NCBI GenBank assembly: GCA_022360315.1
Contig: JAKSDA010000640.1
Location: forward strand, 1-64,000
Length of the DNA: 64,000 nt
Direction of reading: 5' to 3'
Source of the DNA: Pseudomonadota bacterium
GTDB taxonomy: Bacteria; Myxococcota_A; Polyangia; Haliangiales; Haliangiaceae
Shown here: piece by piece, positions 41,719 through 50,585 of the stretch
Position numbering within the stretch: position 1 is the first letter of the stretch
How the letters are laid out: each line of letters begins with the position of its first letter
The notes under the pieces: model-generated
What the model saw: only the letters and a program-made list of their open reading frames with translations
Told to the model about the DNA's origin: nothing
Database searches by the model: none
Program-made: the position numbers and the translations under genes

Positions 41719-43257
41719 ATGGTACATTGGCAGAATGAGCGGTCTGAAGAACCGAATCACTTGGCCACAGACCTCGATTTGCATGGGCGAGTGGCATCCG
41801 GGGCGCAGCCGTTTCGAGTCTCCGAAGATGCGAATCGCGTGGGCCGCTACGAGTTGATGCAAAAGCTGTCCGAAAGCGATACGAATACGGTGTTTTTGGC
41901 TCGTGATAACCGGCTTGGTCGCATGACGGCGATCAAGTTTCTGTTGCAGCGCGACCGGCAAGCGATCGATCGTTTTGTCGCGGGTGCGAGGACTATGGCC
42001 CGCTTGAGTCACGAGAATATCGCCACCATCCACGAGGTCAATGAACATCGCGGCATGCCATATGTGGCACTGGAATATTTCGAAGGCCGGAGTTTGCGGC
42101 AGTGGCTGCTGGAGTCGGAGGCGCACGCCAATGGTTCGGTCGCGCGAGTGGACGGCCAGCTGGCGGTCGAGCTGATTCTTCCAGTGGTTCGCGCTCTGGC
42201 TCACGCCCACAGTCAGGGGGTGGTTCACGGCGACATTAGACCCGAGAACGTTGTGATGACCGACTCGGGTACGATCAAGGTGCTCGGTTTTGCCAACGCG
42301 ATCGTGCGTCACAACCGCGGGCCTGATGGCGCGCCCGCCCGACAACTCGGCACCCCTATCGACAGCGGTCGAGACCCCAGCTGTCATGAGGAGACCGGCG
42401 CGCGGAAGACCCGTTACATGGCCCCGGAACAATGGATCAGGAACACAACGCTGGCGATTCGCCCCGGACTCCAGGGTGGAGTCGAGCAGGGGCAGCGTTC
42501 GGCTCCTCCGATTGATCATCGGGCCGACATATGGGCTATCGGGGTGATGTTATACGAAATGGTGGTCGGCCGGCATCCCCTCTCGGCGGCCAGGCAGGCC
42601 GAAGTCAAGGACTTGTCGGTGCCGATGCCGAGTGCACACCGCGCAAGGCCCAACCTGGGCAAGCTGGGTCGGGTGATCGATCTGTGTTTGGCCAAGCTGC
42701 CCGATCGACGGCCGGCGAACGCGGGTAGATTGCTCGACTATCTCATCGGGGTTTTGCCCAAAGATCACGCAGAGCGCGCCGACGGCGGAGTGCAATCGCT
42801 GGTGCAGGCCGTCGGCACAGCGGCCAAGATAGCGCGAGCTGCGATGCGTATTGCGCCCTGGGCGATCTTGATGGCTCTATTCATGGTACTCGGGATGTGC
42901 GCGCTCAGCCCGGAGCTCGAAGAAATCACAGAGCCCGCGTCGACGCAGCACGAGCCAGTGGAGTTGGAACTCATTGATGCATTCAACACCGCGGCGCAGC
43001 AACTTCCCACTCTTCGGGCCGAAAGGCTGGATCGCTCTGCTCTGCCTTCGCTGCAAGCTCCCTCGGGTACCGACATGTCCGGCGGCGTGCCGCCCTGGGC
43101 ATCGGTGCCCGAGGTGCAGAGCCAGGCGCTCGAGCAGGTTGTGACCGAGGTGCTGGATCAAATGCGAGCTGCGCGGCGCGCCCGCCACCGCGGTTCCGAT
43201 CGACGCGACGAGAAAGTCCCCCCAACTCCGGGACGGGCCAAGGCCCATCTGGACTGA
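41719..43257 (+). CDS. Membrane-anchored Ser/Thr kinase-like protein, probable pseudokinase
   Basis: A 512-residue protein; ATG 41719 follows AGGAAGGAG. The kinase fold is obvious: RYELMQKLSESDTNTVFLA, Lys73 in MTAIKFL, VHGDIRPENVV with Asp172, YMAPEQW, and DHRADIWAIGVMLYEMVVGR. Key residues are lost, however: the glycine-rich loop reads SESDTN, and the DFG motif reads GFA (190-192), removing the Mg-binding Asp. HRD is HGD and DLKPEN is DIRPEN. A 40-residue insert precedes APE. A single TM (APWAILMALFMVLGMCAL) near residue 380 leads to a ~120-residue extracytoplasmic tail. It is probably a signalling scaffold. TGTAATGG sites lie upstream. Confidence 0.85.
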   Translation: MVHWQNERSEEPNHLATDLDLHGRVASGAQPFRVSEDANRVGRYELMQKLSESDTNTVFLARDNRLGRMTAIKFLLQRDRQAIDRFVAGARTMARLSHENIATIHEVNEHRGMPYVALEYFEGRSLRQWLLESEAHANGSVARVDGQLAVELILPVVRALAHAHSQGVVHGDIRPENVVMTDSGTIKVLGFANAIVRHNRGPDGAPARQLGTPIDSGRDPSCHEETGARKTRYMAPEQWIRNTTLAIRPGLQGGVEQGQRSAPPIDHRADIWAIGVMLYEMVVGRHPLSAARQAEVKDLSVPMPSAHRARPNLGKLGRVIDLCLAKLPDRRPANAGRLLDYLIGVLPKDHAERADGGVQSLVQAVGTAAKIARAAMRIAPWAILMALFMVLGMCALSPELEEITEPASTQHEPVELELIDAFNTAAQQLPTLRAERLDRSALPSLQAPSGTDMSGGVPPWASVPEVQSQALEQVVTEVLDQMRAARRARHRGSDRRDEKVPPTPGRAKAHLD

Positions 43258-43322
43258 CAGCGGCAAGCTGGCGACGAGGCGGCTGACCAGGTTCGACCAG
43301 GGATCACATTGTCCGCGTCCGT

Positions 43323-45260
43323 TCACACGTCGAGTTCGTCGACTTCGTGCACGCTATCGGTGATCAGGCGGTAGCGTGCTCCAGAATCTTTGCCCATGAG
43401 CTCGGTGATGACCTTCTCGGTTTCGAGGTTTTCATCTTCGGGAATGCCAATCCGGAGCGCACTGCGGTAACGTGGGTCGAGAGTGGTCTGTTTGAGGACT
43501 GCCGGGCTCATTTCGCCCAATCCCTTGAAACGGGTAATACTGGGTTTGGCATTGCCCTTTCGATGCTCGGCCAGAATTTGCTGCTTGTGGATGTCGTCGA
43601 GGGCCCAGTGGGTCTCTTTGCCGATGTCGATGCGGTACAGAGGCGGCTGGGCCAGATACACGTAGCGGCCGTCAAATAGCTGCTTCATGTGACGATAAAA
43701 GAACGTGAGGAGCAACGTGGCGATGTGATGCCCATCGGCGTCGGCGTCCATCAAGAGAAAGATCTTGTGATAACGCAGCTTGGACAGGTCGAGCTTGGGA
43801 CCCATGCCGCAACCCAATGCAGACACGATATCGGCCAGCTCTTTGTTGGCCATGAGCTTGGCCGCCGACGCTTGCTCGGCGTTGAGTACCTTGCCGCGCA
43901 ATGGCAAGATAGCCTGGGTGCGACGGTCGCGCGCCTGCTTGGCCGAGCCGCCCGCCGAATCGCCCTCGACGATGAACAGTTCGCTCTCGGCCGGGTCGGT
44001 GGACGCACAGTCAGCTAGCTTGCCGGGCAAATTGAGCCGGTGCGAAACCGCGGTTTTGCGACTCACCGCCTGCGATGCCTGGCGCGAGGCAATACGCGCC
44101 TTGGCAGCCAAAATCACCCGCGCCACAATGGCTTCAGCTATGTTTTGATTTCCATTGAAATAGGTCTCGAGGGCCGGACGCAACGCGCTGTCTACTTTGG
44201 CCGTTACCTCGGGATTGTTCAGCCGTTGCTTGGTCTGCCCCTGAAACTGCGGATTGGGCACATAGGCCGATAAAATGGCAACCAAACCCTCGCGAATGTC
44301 CTCGGCCAACACCGTGAGGCCCTTGGGCGTCAGATTGTGGGTGTTCATGTAGTTGCGCAGCGCCTTGACCACTGCAGTTTTGAATCCCTGATCGTGGGTG
44401 CCACCCGACGGTGTGGGTATGCCGTTGACGTAGGACTTGACGTATTCGTCGGTTGCCTCGGTCCACGACAAGGCGACCTCGATTTCGAAGTCGTCACCCG
44501 ATTTCTGCACGTAAAAGCCCTTGGCCGTCGGCGGCACCGGATTCTTGTCCCGGCCTGTGACGACTTTTTCGAGAAAATCGGCGATCCCTTCGTTGTGCTG
44601 AAACGTGTGGAGCTTGGCCGGCTTTTCGGTTTGGTTGCGAAAGAGGATCTTGACACCGCGGTGGAGATAACTCTTGGCCTCGAGCTGCTCGGCTATCAGC
44701 TTGCCGTCGAATGCCAGTTTGGCGCCGAATATGTCGGGGTCGGGACTGAACGTGACGATCGTGCCGGTCCCCTTGGCGCTGCCGGCCTTGCGCATTTTAT
44801 CGCTGGGCAGGCCTCGCGAGTAGGTCTGCCGGTAGAGTTGACCGCCGCGCTTGACCTCGACGACGAGGTCAGAGGCGAGAGCGTTGACCACTGAGGCGCC
44901 GACGCCGTGCAGTCCGCCAGAATGACGGTAGTTCTTGCCGCTGTCGAACTTTCCGCCAGCGTGCAGCGTGGTCATGATGATCTCGAGCGCGGGTTTTTTG
45001 TACTTGGGAATGACGTCGACCGGAATGCCACGGCCGTTGTCCTCCACAGTGACGGTTTTGCCATCGTCGTGCAGAGTCACCTCGATGCGGGTGGCATGTT
45101 TGTTGATGACCTCGTCGATGCTGTTGTCTACGACCTCCCAAAGAAGGTGGTGGTAGCCGGTTTTATCAGTGCCGCCAATGTACATTGCCGGCCGTTTGCG
45201 GACCGGTTCGAGGCCTTCGAGGACGGTGATATCTCGCGCGGTGTAGCTCGCTGCTGCCAT
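43323..45260 (-). CDS. parE: DNA topoisomerase IV subunit B
   Basis: A 645-residue GHKL-type IIA topoisomerase ATPase subunit. Motifs: RPAMYIGGTDKTGYHHLLWE, VVDNSIDEVINKHA, VEDNGRGIPVDVIPKYKKPA, TLHAGGKFDSGKNYRHSGGL, GVGASVVNALAS; the Toprim part has LFIVEGDSAGGSAKQARDR and FLLMDADADGHHIATLLL. The length and the K-KPALEII form fit ParE rather than GyrB, which usually carries a longer insert. It lies 11 bp downstream of parC. ParE supplies ATP-driven strand passage in chromosome decatenation. Confidence 0.9.
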   Translation of the reverse strand: MAAASYTARDITVLEGLEPVRKRPAMYIGGTDKTGYHHLLWEVVDNSIDEVINKHATRIEVTLHDDGKTVTVEDNGRGIPVDVIPKYKKPALEIIMTTLHAGGKFDSGKNYRHSGGLHGVGASVVNALASDLVVEVKRGGQLYRQTYSRGLPSDKMRKAGSAKGTGTIVTFSPDPDIFGAKLAFDGKLIAEQLEAKSYLHRGVKILFRNQTEKPAKLHTFQHNEGIADFLEKVVTGRDKNPVPPTAKGFYVQKSGDDFEIEVALSWTEATDEYVKSYVNGIPTPSGGTHDQGFKTAVVKALRNYMNTHNLTPKGLTVLAEDIREGLVAILSAYVPNPQFQGQTKQRLNNPEVTAKVDSALRPALETYFNGNQNIAEAIVARVILAAKARIASRQASQAVSRKTAVSHRLNLPGKLADCASTDPAESELFIVEGDSAGGSAKQARDRRTQAILPLRGKVLNAEQASAAKLMANKELADIVSALGCGMGPKLDLSKLRYHKIFLLMDADADGHHIATLLLTFFYRHMKQLFDGRYVYLAQPPLYRIDIGKETHWALDDIHKQQILAEHRKGNAKPSITRFKGLGEMSPAVLKQTTLDPRYRSALRIGIPEDENLETEKVITELMGKDSGARYRLITDSVHEVDELDV

Positions 45261-45271
45261 GGTCTATGGGT

Positions 45272-47821
45272 CTAATGGATTTGCTTGGGCTCGGGAGCCG
45301 TGGCCAATACAGGTATTTCGACCGGTCTCGGGGTCAGCTTGAGGGCGGCTCGTTTGACGATCTGTTGGCCCTTGCTGGCACGACTCGTGATCTTGCGCTT
45401 GTCGGCGCGAAGTTCGTATTGTCTGCCACCTCGCCTGGTCTCGACCAGCAGGACGTCGCTCGGGCCCTTGCCCGAGATGAAACCAATGACGCGATCGCCA
45501 GCTCCGGGCTTGATGACTGTGACGCCCTTGCCGGGATTTTCGAGCTTGTTGATCTCCCCGGCCGTGCAGTGAAGGACGTGGCCTTGTTCGGTGGCCGCCA
45601 CCACGACATCCGATTCGCTGGTGCCGACCACTCCGATGATGTGGTCGTCCTTGCCGATCTTGGCGTAGCGTCGCCCAGCCCGCGTGGTCGGCTGGATGAA
45701 CGGTTCGGTGGCAAAGCGCTGACCAAAGCCATGCGCCGATAGGGCGAGAAGCTCGGTCGGCGGCAGCGCCCGCGGGTCGAAGGTAAATGATGAGACAATG
45801 CGCTCGCCGTCCTTGAACTTGAACAGTTTTTGCGCCGGGTCTCCATACCCGGTGGTGGCCGGGATATCGTTGATCTTGCACACGTAGGCGGTGCCGTAGT
45901 TGGTGAAAAACGCGACCGATTCCTTGGTCGAGCCGGGCAGGACGGCAATGACCTCGTCGCCCTCGCGCAACCGGGTGCTTTTGGGATCTTTGAGCTCGCG
46001 CAGGCGCTTGAGCCAGCCATCGCGGGTGAGTACCACATGGGCATCCTCGTCGACGATATAGGCGTCGGCGTCGAATTCGAGCTCTTCGGCGCCCGTGGTC
46101 TTGGTCCTTCGCGGGGTGCCGAGCTCGTCGGCGATCTCGGCCAGCTCGTTCTTCACCACCCCCCACAGCTTGGCCTCGCTCTTGAGGATCGCCGATATTT
46201 TGCGAGCCTGGGTCCGCTTGTCGGTGAGCTCCTTCCGGATGACCTGGATCTCCAGTTTGGCCAGGCGATACAGCCGGAGCTCGAGGATGGCGTCGACTTG
46301 CTCGGCGTCGAGACCAAAGCGCCGGATGAGCTTTTTGGCCGCGTCGGCCTTGCCGTCACTGCGCCGAATGATACGTATGGCCTCGTCGAGTGCGTTAAAA
46401 ATGATCTCGAAGCCCTCGAGGATATGAATACGCTTTGTGAGTGCGGCCAGTTCGAATTCAAAGCGCCGCCGCGTGACCTGATAGCGAAAGTCGAGAAAAT
46501 GCTGCAGAACCTCTTTGAGACCGAGCAGAGCCGGTTGTCCCACTCCCGACACTGTATCGGATGGCAACAGAGCAGTGAGGTTCATATTGAAGTTGAGCTG
46601 AAGCGGAGTATGCTTGCACAGATATGCCATGATCCGCTCGGGAATGGCATCTCGCTTGAGTTCCAGGACAATCCGTACATCGGTGGTAGACTCGTCGCGC
46701 ACATCGACCAGCTGCGGTAGTTTGCGCTTGATGATGACCTCGGCAATTTTCTCCACGATGGTGTTTTTGTTCACGCCATAGGGAATCGAGGTGACGATAA
46801 TGTTGTGGCCACCGCGCTTTTTGGCTTCGGTCTTGTACTGGCCTCGCACCCGGATGGCGCCCCGACCAGCTTCGTAGATCTGCCGCAGCTCGACCTTGCT
46901 GTTGAGGATTTCACCACCGGTGGGAAAATCAGGTCCCTTGATGTGCTTGAGCAAGTTGGTGATCTTCAGATCGGGGTCGTCGGCCAGTGCGACCAGAGCA
47001 GCGACCACTTCGCGCAAATTGTGCGGTGGAATGTTGGTCGCCATGCCGACCGCAATGCCGGTCGAGCCGTTGACCAGAAGATTGGGAAAGCGAGCTGGCA
47101 AGACGCTCGGCTCGTCGGCAGTGCCGTCGTAGTTGGGTCGAAAATCGACCGTATTCTGGCCGAGTTCACGCAGAAGTTCGACCGCTGGCAAGGCCAGTCG
47201 GGCCTCGGTGTATCGGTACGCTGCAGGACTGTCGCCGTCCAGCGAGCCAAAATTGCCCTGGCCGTCGACCAGTGGCATGCGCAGAGAAAATGGCTGCACC
47301 ATGCGCACCATGGCGTCGTAGATGGCCGTATCGCCATGGGGATGATACCGGCCGATTACCGAGCCGACCACCTTGGCGCTCTTTTTGTACTTCGCATCCG
47401 GCGGCAGTTTCTCGTCGTGGTGCATCGCGTAGAGAATGCGCCTCTGTACCGGTTTGAGCCCGTCGCGTACATCGGGAAGGGCGCGCGCCGTGATCACACT
47501 CAGGGCGTAGTTGAGATAACGCCGCCGGGCTTCTACCTGCAGCGAGGCATCGAGATCGCCGCCGCCGAGGTAACCGTCGCCCGATGGCGGCACAGAGGGT
47601 GGGGCACCGCCGTTTTGATTGCCACCCGATCGCCGCGCCGTTTTGGCGGCTGTCGTACGTCGCTTTTTGCTGCCCATGAACTTTGCTTCGGTACCAGTTG
47701 CGCCCGCGCTTGGCTCAGGGTTCATGCCGCGGGCCTCTGGCGACACCTTACGGGGTTTTGAAAAAAGGTCCAGTTGGTCTAAAGATCGGCCTGGGCCGGC
47801 CTGGTTTGACGTGGTGGGCAT
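45272..47821 (-). CDS. parC: DNA topoisomerase IV subunit A
   Basis: An 849-residue breakage-reunion subunit. ATG 47821 follows AGAGGA at 8 nt; the frame is open to 47872. A ~90-residue basic, low-complexity N-terminal extension (KKRRTTAAKTARRSGG) precedes the GyrA/ParC core: YALSVITARALPDVRDGLKP, YHPHGDTAIYDAMVRM, and the catalytic Tyr204 in AAYRYTEARL. The quinolone-region residue normally Ser is Thr165 and the Glu/Asp position is Asp169. The C-terminal pinwheel is partial, with DEVIAVLPGSTKESVAFFTN-type repeats. It is cotranscribed with parE. Confidence 0.92.
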   Translation of the reverse strand: MPTTSNQAGPGRSLDQLDLFSKPRKVSPEARGMNPEPSAGATGTEAKFMGSKKRRTTAAKTARRSGGNQNGGAPPSVPPSGDGYLGGGDLDASLQVEARRRYLNYALSVITARALPDVRDGLKPVQRRILYAMHHDEKLPPDAKYKKSAKVVGSVIGRYHPHGDTAIYDAMVRMVQPFSLRMPLVDGQGNFGSLDGDSPAAYRYTEARLALPAVELLRELGQNTVDFRPNYDGTADEPSVLPARFPNLLVNGSTGIAVGMATNIPPHNLREVVAALVALADDPDLKITNLLKHIKGPDFPTGGEILNSKVELRQIYEAGRGAIRVRGQYKTEAKKRGGHNIIVTSIPYGVNKNTIVEKIAEVIIKRKLPQLVDVRDESTTDVRIVLELKRDAIPERIMAYLCKHTPLQLNFNMNLTALLPSDTVSGVGQPALLGLKEVLQHFLDFRYQVTRRRFEFELAALTKRIHILEGFEIIFNALDEAIRIIRRSDGKADAAKKLIRRFGLDAEQVDAILELRLYRLAKLEIQVIRKELTDKRTQARKISAILKSEAKLWGVVKNELAEIADELGTPRRTKTTGAEELEFDADAYIVDEDAHVVLTRDGWLKRLRELKDPKSTRLREGDEVIAVLPGSTKESVAFFTNYGTAYVCKINDIPATTGYGDPAQKLFKFKDGERIVSSFTFDPRALPPTELLALSAHGFGQRFATEPFIQPTTRAGRRYAKIGKDDHIIGVVGTSESDVVVAATEQGHVLHCTAGEINKLENPGKGVTVIKPGAGDRVIGFISGKGPSDVLLVETRRGGRQYELRADKRKITSRASKGQQIVKRAALKLTPRPVEIPVLATAPEPKQIH

Positions 47822-48354
47822 GAAATGTCCTCTCGCTAGGCCGGTTCGGCCGCAACAACAGTTCTGGACCAATGGGAGCTTTGTCGAGCTAGCCTCCTGA
47901 TATCACCCAGGTCTGACACTGAATTCCGCATCTCTCCTCCGGTTGTCGCCCGAGCTGCCCCAACAGGGCATGAGAGATTCCCTACTCCATATGTAGGGAG
48001 ATCGAGCCATGTGATTCAGCCCACACGGCCCGACCAATCTCTAAACCAGATGGGCAATAATGGTCCGGCCATCCATCTATTGCTCCTTGTGCCACGGTTT
48101 GGGGGCTGTTGGAGGCGAATGATGGGTGTCGGGATTCGGGTCGGCGATCGGGCTCGCCGATATGTGTTTCGACTGTGGCGTATCTCGGCGGCGAGGCCAG
48201 GACTGCATTTGCTCTTGCATCGCGCGTTCATCGTCATCGATTGGTCGGTAATGGCATCGCGCGTTCGATATCTTTTGCCGGCTTTTCTCGGCGTTCTTTT
48301 TGCCCACTCCACGGCAGTCGTGGTAGACGATGAGCTCGATACACAGACGACAAG
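47822..48354. other. Divergent intergenic region between parC and the M23 peptidase gene
   Basis: About 530 bases without a gene I would support; small frames on both strands have no protein-like features. One clean inverted repeat is present, TCCCTAC (47979-47985) and GTAGGGA (47993-47999) around TCCATAT, near where promoters for parC would lie. Confidence 0.45.
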
Positions 48355-49806
48355 ATGGCCGCAACACGTTCACGTAGGCGGCGTAGGCGTCTGCCTGCCG
48401 CCAAGTCTCCCACCGCGGGTACGGTACGCTTGGGCATAGTTCTGGGCTTTCTGGTCGGCGTCAACTTGTACGTATTTTTGTGGCGCGGTGATACATCGAT
48501 ACCAGCGGTCATGGAGCAGGCTGCCATGGCCAGTCAGAAAGGCGGTGATGCTGCGGATGATCTGTCGCAGGCCGGTGCCAGCGATGCTGCGAGGGGCGAG
48601 TCACATGATGGCGAGGGGCGATCCCGGGCCACTAAGCCCCATTTGGGGCAGAGACTACCCGAGCAGGCCGAAGCCGAGGGGCGTTGGGTCGACGGGACGG
48701 TCAAGAGCGGCGACAGTTTGGGTCGCCTGTTGCGCCGCGAGAACATGACTCCACCCGAGGTCGACGAAGTGATCCGCGCTCTGCGCGATCACATGGATTT
48801 CCGCAAAATTCGTCCCGGCCAGACCTACCGCGTTCACTTCGACGACGATGGCCGACTCATCGAGTTTGAGTTTCGCATCTCCCGCACCGTCACAGTGCGC
48901 GCCAAGCGTGCGGCCGATGGCAAACTGATCGGCAGCAAGGACAAGACCGCGACTCATATTCGCATTCAAGATATCGGCGGGCGCATAGACAGCTCGCTCT
49001 ATGCCGCAGTCAAGCAGCAGGGAGAGGACACCGCATTGGTGTCCTTTTTTGTGGATGTATTCGCCTACGACATGAACTTCTACACCGATACCCATGCGGG
49101 CGACACGTTTCGCATGCTGGTCGAAAAGGAGTATGCCGAAGGCGAATTTTTGCGCTACCGGCGGGTGCTTGCCGCCCAGTACAGCGGCAAGTCCGGCACG
49201 TTTCACGCGTTCTATTGGAAGGCGGCAGACCAACAGAGCGGCCGCTACTACGACGCGCGGGGTCGCAGTGTGGAAAAGAGCCTGCTCAAGACGCCGCTCA
49301 AGTACTCCCGGATCTCATCCAAGTTCAACCCCAACCGAATGCATCCCATTCTGCACAAGCGGCGCGGCCACATGGGGGTCGATTACGCGGCGCCCACCGG
49401 CACGCCGGTATGGGCTGCAGCCAGTGGCAAGATCGTCTTCCGCGGCTGGCGTGGCGGCGCCGGCAACTGCGTCATCCTCAAGCACGACAACGGATTGCAA
49501 ACTGTGTACATGCACCTGTCCAAGTTTCGCAAGGGACAGGGGGTCGGCCAGCGAGTCAAGAGCAAGACAGTCATCGGCTATGTCGGCTCGACCGGTATGT
49601 CGACTGGTCCGCATTTACACTTCGGGGTCAAGAAAAACGGCCGCTATGTCGACCCGCTTCGGCTCGAGCCGAGTCGGCGGGCCGGGATTGGCCGGAAATA
49701 CCGGGACCGGTTCAACGCCGATGTCGGCCAGCTGGTGCGCCGGCTGGCCGATATCGAGGTACCGCAGCACCGCAAGCTCAAGACTGCGCAAGCGACTGTC
49801 CAGTAG
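48355..49806 (+). CDS. M23-family peptidoglycan endopeptidase (MepM-like), membrane-anchored
   Basis: A 483-residue protein. A very basic start (TRSRRRRRRLPA) leads to one TM (LGIVLGFLVGVNLYVFLW), then a low-complexity linker, a LysM/OapA-like region (GTVKSGDSLGRLLRRENMTP ... KIRPGQTYRV) and a C-terminal lysostaphin-type domain. The zinc site is complete: HMGVDYAAPTGTPV supplies His and Asp, and TGPHLHFGV the HxH pair. Such enzymes cut peptide cross-links to allow wall growth. It is monocistronic; 310 non-coding bases follow. Confidence 0.9.
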   Translation: MAATRSRRRRRRLPAAKSPTAGTVRLGIVLGFLVGVNLYVFLWRGDTSIPAVMEQAAMASQKGGDAADDLSQAGASDAARGESHDGEGRSRATKPHLGQRLPEQAEAEGRWVDGTVKSGDSLGRLLRRENMTPPEVDEVIRALRDHMDFRKIRPGQTYRVHFDDDGRLIEFEFRISRTVTVRAKRAADGKLIGSKDKTATHIRIQDIGGRIDSSLYAAVKQQGEDTALVSFFVDVFAYDMNFYTDTHAGDTFRMLVEKEYAEGEFLRYRRVLAAQYSGKSGTFHAFYWKAADQQSGRYYDARGRSVEKSLLKTPLKYSRISSKFNPNRMHPILHKRRGHMGVDYAAPTGTPVWAAASGKIVFRGWRGGAGNCVILKHDNGLQTVYMHLSKFRKGQGVGQRVKSKTVIGYVGSTGMSTGPHLHFGVKKNGRYVDPLRLEPSRRAGIGRKYRDRFNADVGQLVRRLADIEVPQHRKLKTAQATVQ

Positions 49807-50116
49807 ACCGCGTGGGCCGGCCGGACGTTCCGGCAAGAATGCGACGCAGAGTCTTCGGGGGTGGAGCAACCGGGCGGCTGGCTATTCGATTGCAGCAAAT
49901 GGCGCAGAAAATGCTGCGCCGCGGATTGGTCGGTCTGATTCGGTCTGATCAATCTGTGATCGACAGAACATTTTTCGCAGACTGGGCGAGGATAACTCGC
50001 AGACGTCTTGCTCTGCCGCGTTGCCTAGACCAAACTCTTAGGGAGACTATTCCTGCCGAGATCTGGAGCGCATCATGCAATAGCGGCAGGGCGACAAGCT
50101 CAGGGAGTAACCACAC
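49807..50116. other. Non-coding gap with one perfect hairpin
   Basis: No gene is seen. GGCGCAG (49901-49907) pairs perfectly with CTGCGCC (49914-49920) but no T-run follows, so it is not a classical terminator. The GGGAG at 50103-50107 is the ribosome-binding site of the next gene. Confidence 0.4.
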
Positions 50117-50521
50117 GTGCGCCTGATAATCGGATTAATCAAGGGAATCATCATCGGTGGATTGGTCGGGCTCGGTGCCTACCAGCTCGGCAAGATGGGA
50201 GCGTGGAATTGGATCACCTACGGTGTTGTCGGCGCAGTTGTCGGCGTTCTGGTCGGTCGTCCCATCTGGTCGGTGCTGACCGATAAGGACAGCACGATCT
50301 GGACCGTGATACTCAAAGCTGCGTTTGGCTACGGCGTTGCGGTCGGTATCTATGCTCTCGTGGTGTTTGCCTGGGGTGGAATGGACATCGCTTTCCAGGG
50401 TGAGACGCGAAACCTCTACGACTGGCAGCCACTTTTTGGCGGCATGATCGGTGGTGTTTGGGGCGCTTTTGTCGAGTTCGACGACTCCCCGGGCAAAGAA
50501 AAGCCATCGGACAAGCAGTAG
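50117..50521 (+). CDS. Small four-helix membrane protein of unknown function
   Basis: A 134-residue protein from GTG 50117, preceded by GGGAG. Four hydrophobic, Gly-rich segments are visible: LIKGIIIGGLVGLGAYQLG, YGVVGAVVGVLVG, AAFGYGVAVGIYALVVFAW and FGGMIGGVWGAFVEF. The C-terminus is short, charged and probably cytoplasmic. I do not recognise the family. The Gly-zipper spacing suggests an oligomeric membrane protein. Its neighbours are envelope genes, so an envelope role is likely but unproven. Confidence 0.65.
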   Translation: MRLIIGLIKGIIIGGLVGLGAYQLGKMGAWNWITYGVVGAVVGVLVGRPIWSVLTDKDSTIWTVILKAAFGYGVAVGIYALVVFAWGGMDIAFQGETRNLYDWQPLFGGMIGGVWGAFVEFDDSPGKEKPSDKQ

Positions 50522-50585
50522 ATTCCGCTGTCAATGCCAGGCAAGGCCATCCGGCGGAGTTCCCGCCGGGGCATCCGGAAAATCG

